Origin: an uncultured Granulosicoccaceae bacterium
GTDB taxonomy: Bacteria; Pseudomonadota; Gammaproteobacteria; Granulosicoccales; Granulosicoccaceae
Direction: 5' to 3'
DNA length: 47,510 nucleotides
Assembly: GCA_938003855.1 (NCBI GenBank)
Contig: CALKXD010000070.1
Span: forward strand, 1-47,510
Positions 25,560 to 34,889 of this stretch are shown piece after piece; the first letter of the stretch is position 1; every line of letters begins with the position of its first letter. Under the pieces are notes generated by a model, which did not search any database, had not been told where the DNA came from, and saw nothing but the letters and a program-made list of their open reading frames with translations. The position numbers were made by a program, and so were the translations under genes.

Positions 25560-27056
25560 CTAGCGAGGCGGACAACTTCTACCGGCTTCGCTATCCCAAC
25601 CCCAACCGTTGTTATTGGCGGCGTCGGTATAGTCACAGTGCTCATCCCCACGCGGCGGGCAGCTTTTGTTGGTTACCGAGTTCCAGCCATAACCCCCATT
25701 GCTGTCAGCGTCACTGTAGTCGCAACCCAGTGGCAAGGTTGTCGCTTCGAGCCACTCGTAGTGAAGCCCTTTCGCGGTGCGATCTGCAAAGCCGTTCCAG
25801 TAGGTATGGGTGTCGTCCTCTACGCCATCAGTGACCGAGTAGACGCCATCATTTGATGACGGGATCAGATCAAGGTAGTCAGCCGAGTCGGCATCAGCCA
25901 GCAGATATTTACCCAGCCAGGCGGTAACAAAATGCTGCGAGATATTATTCATGCGTGCGGTATCCCATACCGCATCAGCGTAGTGTTCGTAGGGATAAAA
26001 ACCCAGCGTCGCGTTAAACTCAAAGCTTTCTTTCGGTGCCGGGTACGGGGCACCGGCATTATGATTGGCATGATCAAAAGTAAGTAAGCCTCGATCAACG
26101 GCGGTTGCCCCTTCCCAGATGGCACGGGTACCCTGCTCGTATCCGGAGACATCGTCCTGTGATCCGGCGATAAACAACATCGGGATATTTATTCCGGCCA
26201 GACCCTGGGCGTCCCAGAAACCGGTATTCATTCCCCAGGGACCAAAAGCGATGGCTGTCTGTATACGCGGATCGAACAAGGCATTGTGACTATCGCTGCC
26301 CGCTCTGTGCACCCCGAGTTGCCCGTGAGCCGCGCCCCAGGGATACTCAACCGACGTTTGAGTGACACCACCACCAGCGGTAATTACCGCACCGTAGCCT
26401 CCCATCGAATAGCCGATGATCGCGGTCTTTGAGCTGTCTACCATATCACTCAGAAAATGGCTGCTGTCACCGGACAGCCGCTCCATTTCATTGAGTACAA
26501 ATAACTGGTCAAGAGAGCGGTTAACCAGCGTCGAGCCAAACGCAGCCTGTGTGCGATAGGTTGAATCGGTATGATCTATCGAGGCTACCACATAGCCTTT
26601 AGAGGCCAGATTATCCGCCAGATGGGACAATAAAAAACGGTTACCCGGATAGCCGTGTGAAATAATCACCAGTGGAAATCCGCTGTCGCCGGTGACCGTC
26701 GCGGCATCTCTGATTGCACGACCGGTCAGCATTACCTCTGTTACAGCGTCGCGCATCGTTGCTCGCAACTGATTATCACCCGTCACCGCACTATCAGCCG
26801 GATACCAGACCTCTACGGTTAGCGGCCGATCGTAGCGTGGTAACGGGTCGGGAACGGGTTGGGCATTATCCAGTTGCAGAATATCAATCTGGTTTGCATT
26901 TACCAGTTCAACAGAGCGCACCCCAACGGCATAACTGCCATAGGCGGCAAGGTCGGGAGCCCCCGGCAGCTGAGTATCAATTCGGTTGTCTGCCATCGCT
27001 ACACCTGTAACAAAAAAGACTGACAACGATAAGTATCGAATAATACGTGCGCACAT
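25560..27056 (-). CDS. Secreted alpha/beta-hydrolase with two C-terminal Cys/Trp modules
   Basis: A 498-residue exported hydrolase: signal peptide ending in GVAMA, then an alpha/beta-hydrolase domain like dienelactone hydrolases or platelet-activating-factor acetylhydrolases. It shows the oxyanion segment IISHGYPGNRF, nucleophile Ser217 in IIGYSMGGYG and a late His in FDHANHNAG. The last 60 residues are two copies of a C-x-Y-x-DA-(6-7)-GWxW-(6)-SCPPR-type unit, CDYSDADSNGGYGWNS and CDYTDAANNNGWGWDS, recalling CBM10-like carbohydrate-binding modules. The substrate is probably an ester on a polymer or lipid. ATG 27056 has GAGG upstream. Confidence 0.83.
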   Translation of the reverse strand: MCARIIRYLSLSVFFVTGVAMADNRIDTQLPGAPDLAAYGSYAVGVRSVELVNANQIDILQLDNAQPVPDPLPRYDRPLTVEVWYPADSAVTGDNQLRATMRDAVTEVMLTGRAIRDAATVTGDSGFPLVIISHGYPGNRFLLSHLADNLASKGYVVASIDHTDSTYRTQAAFGSTLVNRSLDQLFVLNEMERLSGDSSHFLSDMVDSSKTAIIGYSMGGYGAVITAGGGVTQTSVEYPWGAAHGQLGVHRAGSDSHNALFDPRIQTAIAFGPWGMNTGFWDAQGLAGINIPMLFIAGSQDDVSGYEQGTRAIWEGATAVDRGLLTFDHANHNAGAPYPAPKESFEFNATLGFYPYEHYADAVWDTARMNNISQHFVTAWLGKYLLADADSADYLDLIPSSNDGVYSVTDGVEDDTHTYWNGFADRTAKGLHYEWLEATTLPLGCDYSDADSNGGYGWNSVTNKSCPPRGDEHCDYTDAANNNGWGWDSEAGRSCPPR

Positions 27057-28023
27057 AGTTTTTCCTCAATCTGAGCAAATTGCCAGCGGCTCACGATATC
27101 ACAGCAACAACACGAATCAAGGGATATATTGCGGCGCTATACCACGGCAGGTTGTTCTAACCACTAGATTGCCGCGGTGATTACACCGTCAATCAAAAAC
27201 ATCATCAGACCTCGCAAACATGACAGGCGCAGTCAGAGTCTATGCAGACATACCATGCCACTCGATCAGTTTCTATCCACCGTAATCATCACCAATCAAA
27301 CGTAATCGATTTACAAAGATAGTGTCTTAAAAAATCAACGGCACGTAACAACCCGACGGCGCGACGGCCCGACTATTGATCAAAGACCGGGATACCGGAT
27401 AATTCAATGATAGCGGTTAAGCAATAGCGACCACAGTCCGATCATCGAGTCACCACACCCCACCATTTGCAGTGTTATGCACTGAGCCGCAACCATCAAT
27501 TTGCGACCGGGTGGTTAAATAAAAATATTCTTAGCCAGGCCTGGACGCGTGACAAGCCATACCACTGGCGCATCACAACACGAACATCAGATTGAGGCAG
27601 AACACTACTGCGTCTAGTTTTATCAAATCGATCAGGCGAGCGGCCAGCAGTAATAAATCTTCCCGGGCAAACACCGCACTGATAATGAAGGATTAGCACA
27701 TCAGTAAAACGCAGCAGAGTAAACAGGCGACAACAGGCCTGGCGAAATGAGCACACGGTACTCTAGACACATACAGATTGCCAAACGCAGGTCATCACAC
27801 TAAAAAACAGCCAATCACCCAGGCAGCAATGCCGCAGACTATGGAAACCAATTAAATCAGCCTTTTTACGAAATTCTCTATTGTGTTCGCCACACGCCAT
27901 TGAGCGGCACTTTGTCCCCGCACTTAGCGCTCCGGGAAACACTAAAGTTCTACCTTCGCCACATTTGGCAATTCCTATATCGATTAACATCTCTGCTCTG
28001 ACCATTCAACACACTCCGCGCAG
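27057..28023. other. Long intergenic gap, no gene seen
   Basis: Nearly 1 kb between the divergent hydrolase and repeat-protein genes. The open frames here are short, begin without ribosome sites and have unlikely compositions. The sequence looks richer in A+T than its neighbours. It may hold regulatory sites or an unrecognised RNA; nothing specific could be supported. Confidence 0.4.
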
Positions 28024-28045
28024 TTGCTTGGTCAAGCAATATAGA
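28024..28045 (+). promoter_or_regulatory. Palindrome abutting the -10 of the repeat-protein gene
   Basis: TTGCTTG-GT-CAAGCAA at 28024-28039 is a perfect 7-2-7 inverted repeat, directly followed by TATAGA at 28040-28045. No good -35 lies 17 bases upstream, which fits an activator-dependent promoter. AGAGG shortly before ATG 28075 is the ribosome site. Confidence 0.45.
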
Positions 28046-28074
28046 ACACTTGTACAAACTCTAAGAGGTATCAA

Positions 28075-29514
28075 ATGTTACGCCCATCAACCACGCAACC
28101 CGGTAACAAATTCAAGATCGCCGCCATTGCAGGTGCTCTGTGCTTTGCCGCCACCTCCGCTCCCGTTTTTGCCAGCAACGCATACAGGGTCGACATCAAC
28201 GGAAATGCCGTCATCAACATCACCGACGACAGCTTCAATAGGTTAACCCTCAGTCCGGGAGCCAATCTAAACGAGATTGCATACACCCTGGTAGATTCTT
28301 CAGGCACCATCAGCGACGTTCTCATGGATGTCACAGGAAACTTTCTTATTCGGAGCTTTGCCGGTGCCGACACTATAACCGTGCAAAACGTTGAATTTCC
28401 CGGATCAGTTCGGATCGTCACCGGCAACGCCGCTGACGATATCGAGCTCGCCGGTGGATCCGTCGCAGGCGGTATTCAGATCATCTCTGGCGCGGGCTCT
28501 GATAACGTCGTTGCAAACGGCGTTACGGTGAACGGTAGAACACGAATTGTTACCGCAAGCGGTAACGACCAGATTGCGGTCCACGATCACACAGCCCGCA
28601 ATATCTTTATCATATCTTCCGGCTCTGACGCAGACACCGTTAACGTTGCAAACCTCAATGTAGTCGGCAGAACCTCAATCCTCACCGGTGCCGGCGCGGA
28701 CCAGGTAAAAGTAGAGGATGCGACATCGAACGACAGATTTGTTGTAATTGCCGGTGGCGAAGATGACTCCGTAGATCTTACCGGTTTGCTACTCTCCGGA
28801 CGTGCAGTATTCACCCTTGGTGCTGGCGATGATTTTCTATCTATAGGTGACTCTACCATCGACACAACCAATCCTTTGTTCAAAGGTGGTATCGGCGAGG
28901 ACACCCTGGAAGATAGAGGGACCAACGATCTTACAGACGTCAACCCGCAGTACAACACGTTTGAAGAAATAATCGATGGCAACCTGACCTATGCTGTAGG
29001 AGAAACCGGCCCCGGTGGCGGCACGGTTTTTCAGGTGGATGACACCGGCCGGACAGGACTGGAGATCTGGCGATCCGATATCACGGAAGGAGGCCTGGCA
29101 GCCTACGGATGCCACACGGTAGACATACCGCGAGTTAACAACGTACCCGGTGTGAACGAAAGCACCATAGAGGCACAGTCAGGTCAGGAAATGACTCGCG
29201 AACTGATCAGGGAAGAATGCCTGAGCGAAACTGACGCCGCGTCGCTGGCAGATGCCTTCATGTCACCCAACGGCACCGCTGACTGGTATCTGCCTTCAGC
29301 GACAGAACTACTTACCGCAGTAAGACAGTTGTCACGCCTGCATTCACCCGACGCCCTGTCCAACTATTGGTCAGCGTCCGAGCAAACCGACCTGAACGCT
29401 TTTGTGGTGTTCGAGACCATCCGGTCCATTGACGGTGTATCCACTGTTGTCGGAGACGCCGGCAGCCAGTCGAAGCTCGCAACAACCCGCGTACTACCGG
29501 TAAGAAGCTTCTAA
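28075..29514 (+). CDS. Exported RTX-like repeat protein with C-terminal DUF1566-type domain
   Basis: A 479-residue exported protein. The signal peptide ends in APVFA. Residues about 45-300 are about ten imperfect repeats of 20-25 residues with a Gly-Ala/Ser-Gly-x-Asp turn (FAGADTITVQNV, SGAGSDNVVANGV, TGAGADQVKVEDA, LGAGDDFLSIGDS), predicting a beta-solenoid like RTX proteins but with atypical spacing. The C-terminal 170 residues match the DUF1566/Lcl type: GPGGGTVFQVD, DWYLPSATELLTAV and NYWSASEQ. Such domains occur on surface or host-contact proteins. The codons and signal peptide are clear; the function is unknown. Confidence 0.75.
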   Translation: MLRPSTTQPGNKFKIAAIAGALCFAATSAPVFASNAYRVDINGNAVINITDDSFNRLTLSPGANLNEIAYTLVDSSGTISDVLMDVTGNFLIRSFAGADTITVQNVEFPGSVRIVTGNAADDIELAGGSVAGGIQIISGAGSDNVVANGVTVNGRTRIVTASGNDQIAVHDHTARNIFIISSGSDADTVNVANLNVVGRTSILTGAGADQVKVEDATSNDRFVVIAGGEDDSVDLTGLLLSGRAVFTLGAGDDFLSIGDSTIDTTNPLFKGGIGEDTLEDRGTNDLTDVNPQYNTFEEIIDGNLTYAVGETGPGGGTVFQVDDTGRTGLEIWRSDITEGGLAAYGCHTVDIPRVNNVPGVNESTIEAQSGQEMTRELIREECLSETDAASLADAFMSPNGTADWYLPSATELLTAVRQLSRLHSPDALSNYWSASEQTDLNAFVVFETIRSIDGVSTVVGDAGSQSKLATTRVLPVRSF

Positions 29515-29545
29515 TACAACCTCAGTCATCAGACTGATTACGTCG

Positions 29546-29572
29546 GGAAAAGCGGGTACAGCCCGCCTTTCC
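29546..29572 (+). terminator. Possible terminator after the repeat-protein gene
   Basis: An 11-bp stem with one mismatch (29546-29556 with 29562-29572) and a 5-base loop, about 30 bases past the stop codon. The following T-run is absent, so termination would be weak or Rho-assisted. Confidence 0.4.
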
Positions 29573-29746
29573 CCGGCGCTTCTGGCTGGACAACGTTATA
29601 TCCACCAAGGCCCCTTCCTTTTGAATCACACTCGATAGGCCCGGCTCAACCGCACAGGATAAAAGCCGCAACGCGCCACCCCGCTACTGGCACGAATTCT
29701 GCCTCCGCGTGACCCACCTCACAATCGGTCACTCGTTTTAACCCCT

Positions 29747-31435
29747 GTGCAAACCACACAACGCCCAACAGACAGTCATGCCGGCAGTGCCGTGGCGCGC
29801 AAACCGCTGCACTGGTTGGCATTAGTGTTGGCCATTACCCTGACTACGACGATGCTGACGCCGGGCTTCCGGACATCACCGACCGACGCCCCCGTTACGG
29901 CTAACGCCAATGCCTACCTGATAAAAACCGGCTCACCAACGTTGCTGAAGAGAGTGCTGTCGCTAACCGGCATTGAACTCAAGGTCACGCGAAGACTCTC
30001 CGGCCAGTCAGTACTGGCCACACTCGCTAGTCATCAGCCGGGTCGTGCCATAGGCGGTATTCTTGATCTATTAACAACAGCCCGCTTAATAGACTACGCA
30101 GAACCTGACGATCTTGTGGTCCCGGTGACCCTGCCAGCAGACGATTCCACAGACAGTTTCTTCAGTCTGCAATGGCAACTCGGCGACAGCCACTCTGCCG
30201 CTGCAGCTATTAACCTGCAGGATGCCTGGCGGCACTCTGAAGGTTCACCGGCTACCACTATCGCTGTGATTGATTCAGGTGTCAGATTCGAGCATCCCGA
30301 TTTAACCGGACGGCTATTGCCGGGCTACGATTTTGTCTCTGACCTAATGCAGGCAAACGATGGTGACGCCCGCGATGCTGATCCCTCCGACCCCGGTGAC
30401 GGCGTCGACCCGGCGACGTCAGACTACTACACAAGCCAGGGTCGGGACTGCGAAAGTAAACCCAGCAGCTGGCACGGAACGGCCGTCGCATCGCTAATCG
30501 CTGGCAACGGGAATCTCACCAACGGAATCACCGGTGTAGACCTCCATGCGAATGTGTTACCGGTCAGGGCTATCGGACAATGCGGTGGTCGGCGCTCGGA
30601 CTTTCATGATGCATTGCGGTGGGCCGCCGGAGTCAGTGATCCCTCACTGCCAGTCAATCCGACACCGGCTAGAATTATCAACCTCAGTATCAATGTTGCG
30701 GGTTACTGCACCACCGCCGATCAGCATGCTATCGACGACGCTATCAGAGCGGGGGCAATAATTGTCACTGGCGCTGGTAACTCTGCAGCAGACCTGGGTT
30801 CATTCCCAACATCACCGTCTACCTGCGAAAACGTCATAAGTGTCGCCGCCGTGAACTCAGCTGCGGCACGTGCAATTTACAGTAACTACGGCAGGCAGAT
30901 AAATATCGCAGCACCGGGCGGAGAAAGTGCCGCAGGTGATGGCCGGAAAATTCTTGCAGCCTCCAACGCCGGACAGCAACATGCGGTAGCCGGCAACTAC
31001 TATCGACGGTACGCCGGCACCAGCGTCGCCGCACCGCTGGTCAGTGGTGTATTAGGACTAATGATCGGTGCTAATTCAGCACTAACTAATGATCAACTGG
31101 TTGAGTTGCTGTTATCAACGACCCGGGATTTCCCACAGTACGGTGGCGCCACTGACTGCACAACAAACACCTGCGGCACCGGGCTTCTCGACGCTGCCGC
31201 CGCGATAAGCGCAAGCACAAACTACAGCGCCTTTTTAAGCGATAACCCCACAGCCTCCATCAGCCGCAACGCCGACGCCACTGACAGCAGCGGCGTCGGG
31301 TCTATGGGGCTACTGATATTTTCTCTGCCGCTAGTGATGATGCTTCTAGTGACCAGACGCAAACCCGGCATTGTCGTGCCACAGCCGCTTGAAGAGATCG
31401 GCGTCGCTGTCGGCGGCGATGTCGGACGATCTTAG
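29747..31435 (+). CDS. Subtilisin-family (S8) serine protease with C-terminal membrane anchor
   Basis: A 562-residue exported protease. The N-terminus carries a membrane/signal helix (about 22-40) and a propeptide. The catalytic triad is Asp176 in IAVIDSGVRFEHPDL, His243 in SWHGTAVASLIAGN and Ser426 in YAGTSVAAPLVSG. The end has a Gly-rich spacer, a membrane helix (SMGLLIFSLPLVMMLLV) and TRRK, resembling a GlyGly-CTERM sorting tail, but 22 further residues follow. Those residues and the helix are encoded on DNA also used by the convergent lipoprotein gene. GTG start at 29747 without a clear ribosome site. Confidence 0.9.
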   Translation: MQTTQRPTDSHAGSAVARKPLHWLALVLAITLTTTMLTPGFRTSPTDAPVTANANAYLIKTGSPTLLKRVLSLTGIELKVTRRLSGQSVLATLASHQPGRAIGGILDLLTTARLIDYAEPDDLVVPVTLPADDSTDSFFSLQWQLGDSHSAAAAINLQDAWRHSEGSPATTIAVIDSGVRFEHPDLTGRLLPGYDFVSDLMQANDGDARDADPSDPGDGVDPATSDYYTSQGRDCESKPSSWHGTAVASLIAGNGNLTNGITGVDLHANVLPVRAIGQCGGRRSDFHDALRWAAGVSDPSLPVNPTPARIINLSINVAGYCTTADQHAIDDAIRAGAIIVTGAGNSAADLGSFPTSPSTCENVISVAAVNSAAARAIYSNYGRQINIAAPGGESAAGDGRKILAASNAGQQHAVAGNYYRRYAGTSVAAPLVSGVLGLMIGANSALTNDQLVELLLSTTRDFPQYGGATDCTTNTCGTGLLDAAAAISASTNYSAFLSDNPTASISRNADATDSSGVGSMGLLIFSLPLVMMLLVTRRKPGIVVPQPLEEIGVAVGGDVGRS

Positions 31436-32035
31436 AAAATCAACCGACCCCAGAATCCGACGCATTTGCACTTCGTTCTCAGAGAAACGGGTTGTCGCTG
31501 ATCTGCAATCTATGAAAAAGACGGCTGCAATGCCAAAACTGGTCGATGCTTCACCGAGATAGTACAAGTTCAAAATGGTGGTAACGTCCAGGCCATTGGA
31601 CTGCTCCGCCTGTATGATCGCTTCTTTTACCGGACCGGTCTCTTTACTGATATCAGACACCGACACAAAGGTTGCGGTTGTACTGTTTTCTACGTAACGA
31701 GTGAAGTTGGCTTCCAACCCACTGTCCGCAGTGAGTAATTCCGTCGAGGCGATACAGGTCAGCTGCTGCGAATCATTCCGCACAATTGACAACGTCTGTG
31801 GCTCGAAGTTAGTCAGACTAGCGTCGGGAAAATCTTCGGTGCCTGCTAAATCTTCGGTGTTCCATTCAAAACGGCCAACGAACAGATCGCCGTTTGTACC
31901 GGGTTGCTCGGTAATCGGTACGGTGGTGTCATCGCCACCGGAACTGCTTCCACCACCACACCCGGCCAGCAGAAACAGTACAAAAACAGAGCCAAACAGC
32001 ACAGCCCGTGAGCGACAAAGCAGACTAGTAAACAA
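31346..32035 (-). CDS. Lipoprotein of unknown function, overlapping the protease gene end
   Basis: From TTG 32035 the product is 229 residues: a short basic start, hydrophobic core and lipobox LLAGC followed by GGGSSSGGDD. The mature part is acidic with no recognised family; it includes FVGRFEWNTEDL, one Cys in LTCIAS and another in FIDCRSA, which may pair. GGAGG lies seven bases before the TTG and the signal peptide then begins at once, so this start is preferred over 32071. Its last 90 bases overlap the 3-prime end of the protease gene on the other strand. Confidence 0.7.
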   Translation of the reverse strand: MFTSLLCRSRAVLFGSVFVLFLLAGCGGGSSSGGDDTTVPITEQPGTNGDLFVGRFEWNTEDLAGTEDFPDASLTNFEPQTLSIVRNDSQQLTCIASTELLTADSGLEANFTRYVENSTTATFVSVSDISKETGPVKEAIIQAEQSNGLDVTTILNLYYLGEASTSFGIAAVFFIDCRSATTRFSENEVQMRRILGSVDFLRSSDIAADSDADLFKRLWHDNAGFASGH

Positions 32036-32042
32036 GACGTCA

Positions 32043-32047
32043 CCTCC
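32043..32047 (-). promoter_or_regulatory. Ribosome-binding site for the lipoprotein TTG start
   Basis: GGAGG on the minus strand, seven bases before TTG 32035. Confidence 0.65.
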
Positions 32048-32656
32048 ATAGCGAACACACATGGCCTCCACGCACTGCCTTATTCACAGTGGACGGGCTG
32101 CCCCGATAGTGAAAGAACGCTACTGAAACATTAAGCGCCGCACAATAGCTCGAATGGGTGATTGACACTATATACAGGACAAAACACAAGTTTTATAGAA
32201 CGAAACATAAGAAAACTTTCTGTTGAGCCTGACAATACCCCTGTTGCCAACCGTCAGAATCCACACCTGTACCGGAAATCACAAAAACACCATGGCGGCA
32301 ATGTAGACTATGTGTGATGTGGCCAGCACCTCCCCGGCTTACAACCGGCAATCGGCATCGCTGCGTGTCTGCTCAAAACATCAACGCACCGGGCCTTGAC
32401 TTTACATAAGCAACATATCGGTGCACAAACGCTACGCAATCACGGCAGCGGGATAATTCAGTAAAGGCGCACATAATTGACGACAGGCACGGCAATCACG
32501 ACACAAGTCGCGGGCTATAAAGTTCAGTAATCAGAACTATCTGCCCCTACAGAGTTAACGGCGAGTCACACGGGCAATCATGCCCGCGTGATCGATGCTG
32601 CAGTATCAGGCACTCGCCATCATGGACTACCAGTAAATCAGTACAGGAACAAAATC
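32048..32656. other. Intergenic region between divergent lipoprotein genes
   Basis: About 600 bases. An AT-rich patch at 32160-32225 contains TATATA and TATAAA hexamers reading toward the minus-strand lipoprotein gene and is probably its promoter. On the plus side, GCTATAAAG at about 32514-32522 is a possible -10 for the gene at 32657. A hairpin at 32566-32591 is listed separately. No coding frame was supported. Confidence 0.4.
32566..32591 (+). repeat. Leader hairpin before a small lipoprotein gene
   Basis: Arms 32566-32576 and 32581-32591 pair over 11 bases with one mismatch around a 4-base loop, 65 bases before the ATG. With no T-run it is more likely a leader structure than a terminator. 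Confidence 0.35.
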
Positions 32657-33130
32657 ATGTATGCATCAGCAATAAAAGCGGCGCTGTTTTCATCGATAGT
32701 TTTACTCAGCACCGGTTGCTCAACCGTCGTCACCAAAGAATCAAGAGACACAACCGGCCAGTTCGATGGCAGCTGGAGTGGCGAGGTTTTCCGAGCATCT
32801 TCTCCGCAAACCGCTCAGGGCTGGACCTACACGTGCAGTGACCTTTCGCAAAAAGCCCCCATGACGGTCAGCGACGGAGTTGTCAGTATCACCCTGGAAG
32901 ATCAGAAATTCAGTACCTACATCAATAGTGACGGTCGATTCAAGATCAAAATGGATGCTGGCCGCACCCGCGCCAGCAGTTCCTCGGAAATCCCGTTATC
33001 AAACCCGAATGTCCGTTTGTTTATCACCGGTAATCTGGCAAAATCCCCGGCCTCCGGTGCCCTGGTCATTGGCCTGGCAGAAATCGGCTATCACGGCTGC
33101 AAATCTAAAATGACCTACACAAAGCTGTAG
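32657..33130 (+). CDS. Small lipoprotein, unknown family
   Basis: A 157-residue lipoprotein from ATG 32657, with AGGAA eight bases upstream; the longer frame from 32588 has no ribosome site. The signal ends in LLSTGC. The mature part begins GQFDGSWSGEV, a FDGxWxG opening shared by many small periplasmic beta-barrel proteins, and has Cys in YTCSDLS and YHGCKSKM, which may form a disulfide. Function is unknown. Confidence 0.7.
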   Translation: MYASAIKAALFSSIVLLSTGCSTVVTKESRDTTGQFDGSWSGEVFRASSPQTAQGWTYTCSDLSQKAPMTVSDGVVSITLEDQKFSTYINSDGRFKIKMDAGRTRASSSSEIPLSNPNVRLFITGNLAKSPASGALVIGLAEIGYHGCKSKMTYTKL

Positions 33131-33187
33131 TGCACGGTACAACCGCTTGACCAGACAGCCTCTCAGGCGTGCAGTTTTGCCCGCCTG

Positions 33188-33228
33188 CTACAACCTGATC
33201 GGGCCTGCTGATTCTCGATCAGTTGTAG
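33188..33228. repeat. Long inverted repeat between convergent genes
   Basis: 33188-33201 and 33216-33228 pair over 13 bases with one bulged C and a 14-base loop. It lies between the lipoprotein stop and the stop of the minus-strand gene at 33280. There is no T-run on either side. Confidence 0.45.
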
Positions 33229-33279
33229 CGCCTGATCTACCTGCCCCCGGTACAACATAAACACAGCACAAACTCCGGT

Positions 33280-33555
33280 CTAGAAGCGCACCGGCATGTG
33301 CACGGTAGCCCCTCGATTGAAGGCACCGTCAATGCTGCCGGTAAGATCCGCATCCCACGGGCGATAACCTGACCGACAGGCCCCACCAGCCACCGCCTGC
33401 GCATCGATCATCATCAGATAATCAACCACTTCGCCTCTGATGCCCTTACAGCAATACGTCCGGTGCAGACCCTGGATAATCGATTGACAGGCCGACGTCA
33501 GCGCGGTAAATCCCATAGTCCGTTTCAGGCAAAAGAGATACACTGTCGCTACCAC
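33280..33555 (-). CDS. Hypothetical Cys-containing protein
   Basis: A 91-codon frame with codons like nearby genes (many CTG, GGC, GCG, ATC) and no overlap with other genes, so I regard it as probably real. It has six Cys (for example SACQ, TYCCKG, GACRSG) and a Trp in GYRPWDADLTGS; no family recognised. The GTG at 33555 is the first start; ATG at codon 14 is an alternative. The region upstream is shared with the divergent sbcD gene. Confidence 0.45.
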   Translation of the reverse strand: MVATVYLFCLKRTMGFTALTSACQSIIQGLHRTYCCKGIRGEVVDYLMMIDAQAVAGGACRSGYRPWDADLTGSIDGAFNRGATVHMPVRF

Positions 33556-33605
33556 TGCAATGCAACCCTTCCGTCTTCGGAGCCGGTCCAGGCTGAATTA
33601 AAATT

Positions 33606-34889
33606 ATGCGTATTATCCACACCGCCGACTGGCATTTAGGGCAGCACTTTATGGGGAAAAGCCGTGAAGTCGAACATCAAAAATTTCTGGACTGGTTGCT
33701 GTGCACCATAAAAAAACAACAGATAGACGCGATCATTGTTGCCGGTGATATTTTTGATACCGGAACACCGCCAAGCTACGCCAGACAGATGTTCAACCGT
33801 TTTGTTGGCGACTCAAAAGACACCGGCTGCCAGCTGCTGTTACTTGGGGGCAACCATGATTCAGTCGCCATGCTCGAGGAAACCTCAGAGCTTCTGCGCA
33901 GGCTTGGTGTGCACCTGGTGGCAAAACCCACTGATGATCCGCTGGATCAGGTGGTTTGCCTGCAAAGCAATGGCAGTCAACAGTCACCCGGGGCACTGGT
34001 TTGTGCCATTCCTTTCATTCGGCCGCGATACATCGTTAAAAGCGTTGCGGGACAAGACGGAAGCACCAAACAGCAGCAGTTGCAAACCGCCATCGCCGCG
34101 CATTATCAATCCGTCTACGATGCCGCGGTGAAACTGCGCGCCGACAAGCAATGGGACTGTCCAATCATTGCAACCGGCCACTTAACGGCAGTGGGGGCCA
34201 GCCGCTCCGACTCTGTCAGGGATATTTACATCGGCACGCTCGAAGCATTTCCCGCCAATGCATTTCCACCGGCAGACTACATAGCGCTTGGTCATATTCA
34301 TGGTGCACAAAAGGTCGCAGGCAACGAAAAAATTCGCTACAGCGGCTCGCCAATACCTTTAAGCTTCGACGAAAGTGGTCACGGCTTAAAAAAATCTGTT
34401 GTGCAGCTAACCACCGGAGCCGGAAGTTCCATCGATTTTAACATCATCCCTCTGCCCGATTTCCGCACACTCCACACCATTCGCGGCGACCTGGACTCGA
34501 TAGAAACGCAAGTGGCAGCCCTGGTAGCAGACAACCCCCCTGACCCTGACCTGACCACCTGGCTTGAAGTAATCGTATCCACCGAAGGCTACCTCGACGA
34601 TCTGCAACAACGGGTGGCCGCTCTGGTGCAAGACCACCACATTGAAGTACTGCTTCTGCGTCGGGAAAAAAAGCTCCGCAGTGCCACCCTTGAGACCAGC
34701 CGCAAGCAAACCTTAAGCGAGCTCAACGAGCACGATATCTTTGAGCATCGACTGAAGGTCGAGTACCCGGACGGCGTTACCGTTGAAGAAGATCAAACCG
34801 GGCAGCCCGGCTCCACCGAAGAACTCAATCGCCTGCGGACTCTTTACCAGCAGGTGGTGGGCGAAGTTAACAGTGGTGAGGCGGTGTGA
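33606..34889 (+). CDS. sbcD: Exonuclease subunit SbcD
   Basis: A 427-residue calcineurin-like nuclease subunit (E. coli SbcD is 400). With SbcC it forms the bacterial Mre11-Rad50 complex that cuts hairpins and DNA-protein blocked ends. All phosphoesterase motifs are present: [37 protein letters not shown] and LGHIHGAQ, which bind two manganese ions. The C-terminal part supplies the SbcC-binding region. Start ATG 33606 by homology. The stop overlaps the sbcC GTG by four bases (GTGA), so translation is coupled. Confidence 0.96.
   Translation: MRIIHTADWHLGQHFMGKSREVEHQKFLDWLLCTIKKQQIDAIIVAGDIFDTGTPPSYARQMFNRFVGDSKDTGCQLLLLGGNHDSVAMLEETSELLRRLGVHLVAKPTDDPLDQVVCLQSNGSQQSPGALVCAIPFIRPRYIVKSVAGQDGSTKQQQLQTAIAAHYQSVYDAAVKLRADKQWDCPIIATGHLTAVGASRSDSVRDIYIGTLEAFPANAFPPADYIALGHIHGAQKVAGNEKIRYSGSPIPLSFDESGHGLKKSVVQLTTGAGSSIDFNIIPLPDFRTLHTIRGDLDSIETQVAALVADNPPDPDLTTWLEVIVSTEGYLDDLQQRVAALVQDHHIEVLLLRREKKLRSATLETSRKQTLSELNEHDIFEHRLKVEYPDGVTVEEDQTGQPGSTEELNRLRTLYQQVVGEVNSGEAV

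Noticed and set aside
27496-28005. Two minus-strand frames of 80-86 codons in the long gap
   Set aside because: Cys/Arg-rich translations with no ribosome site and no family pattern.
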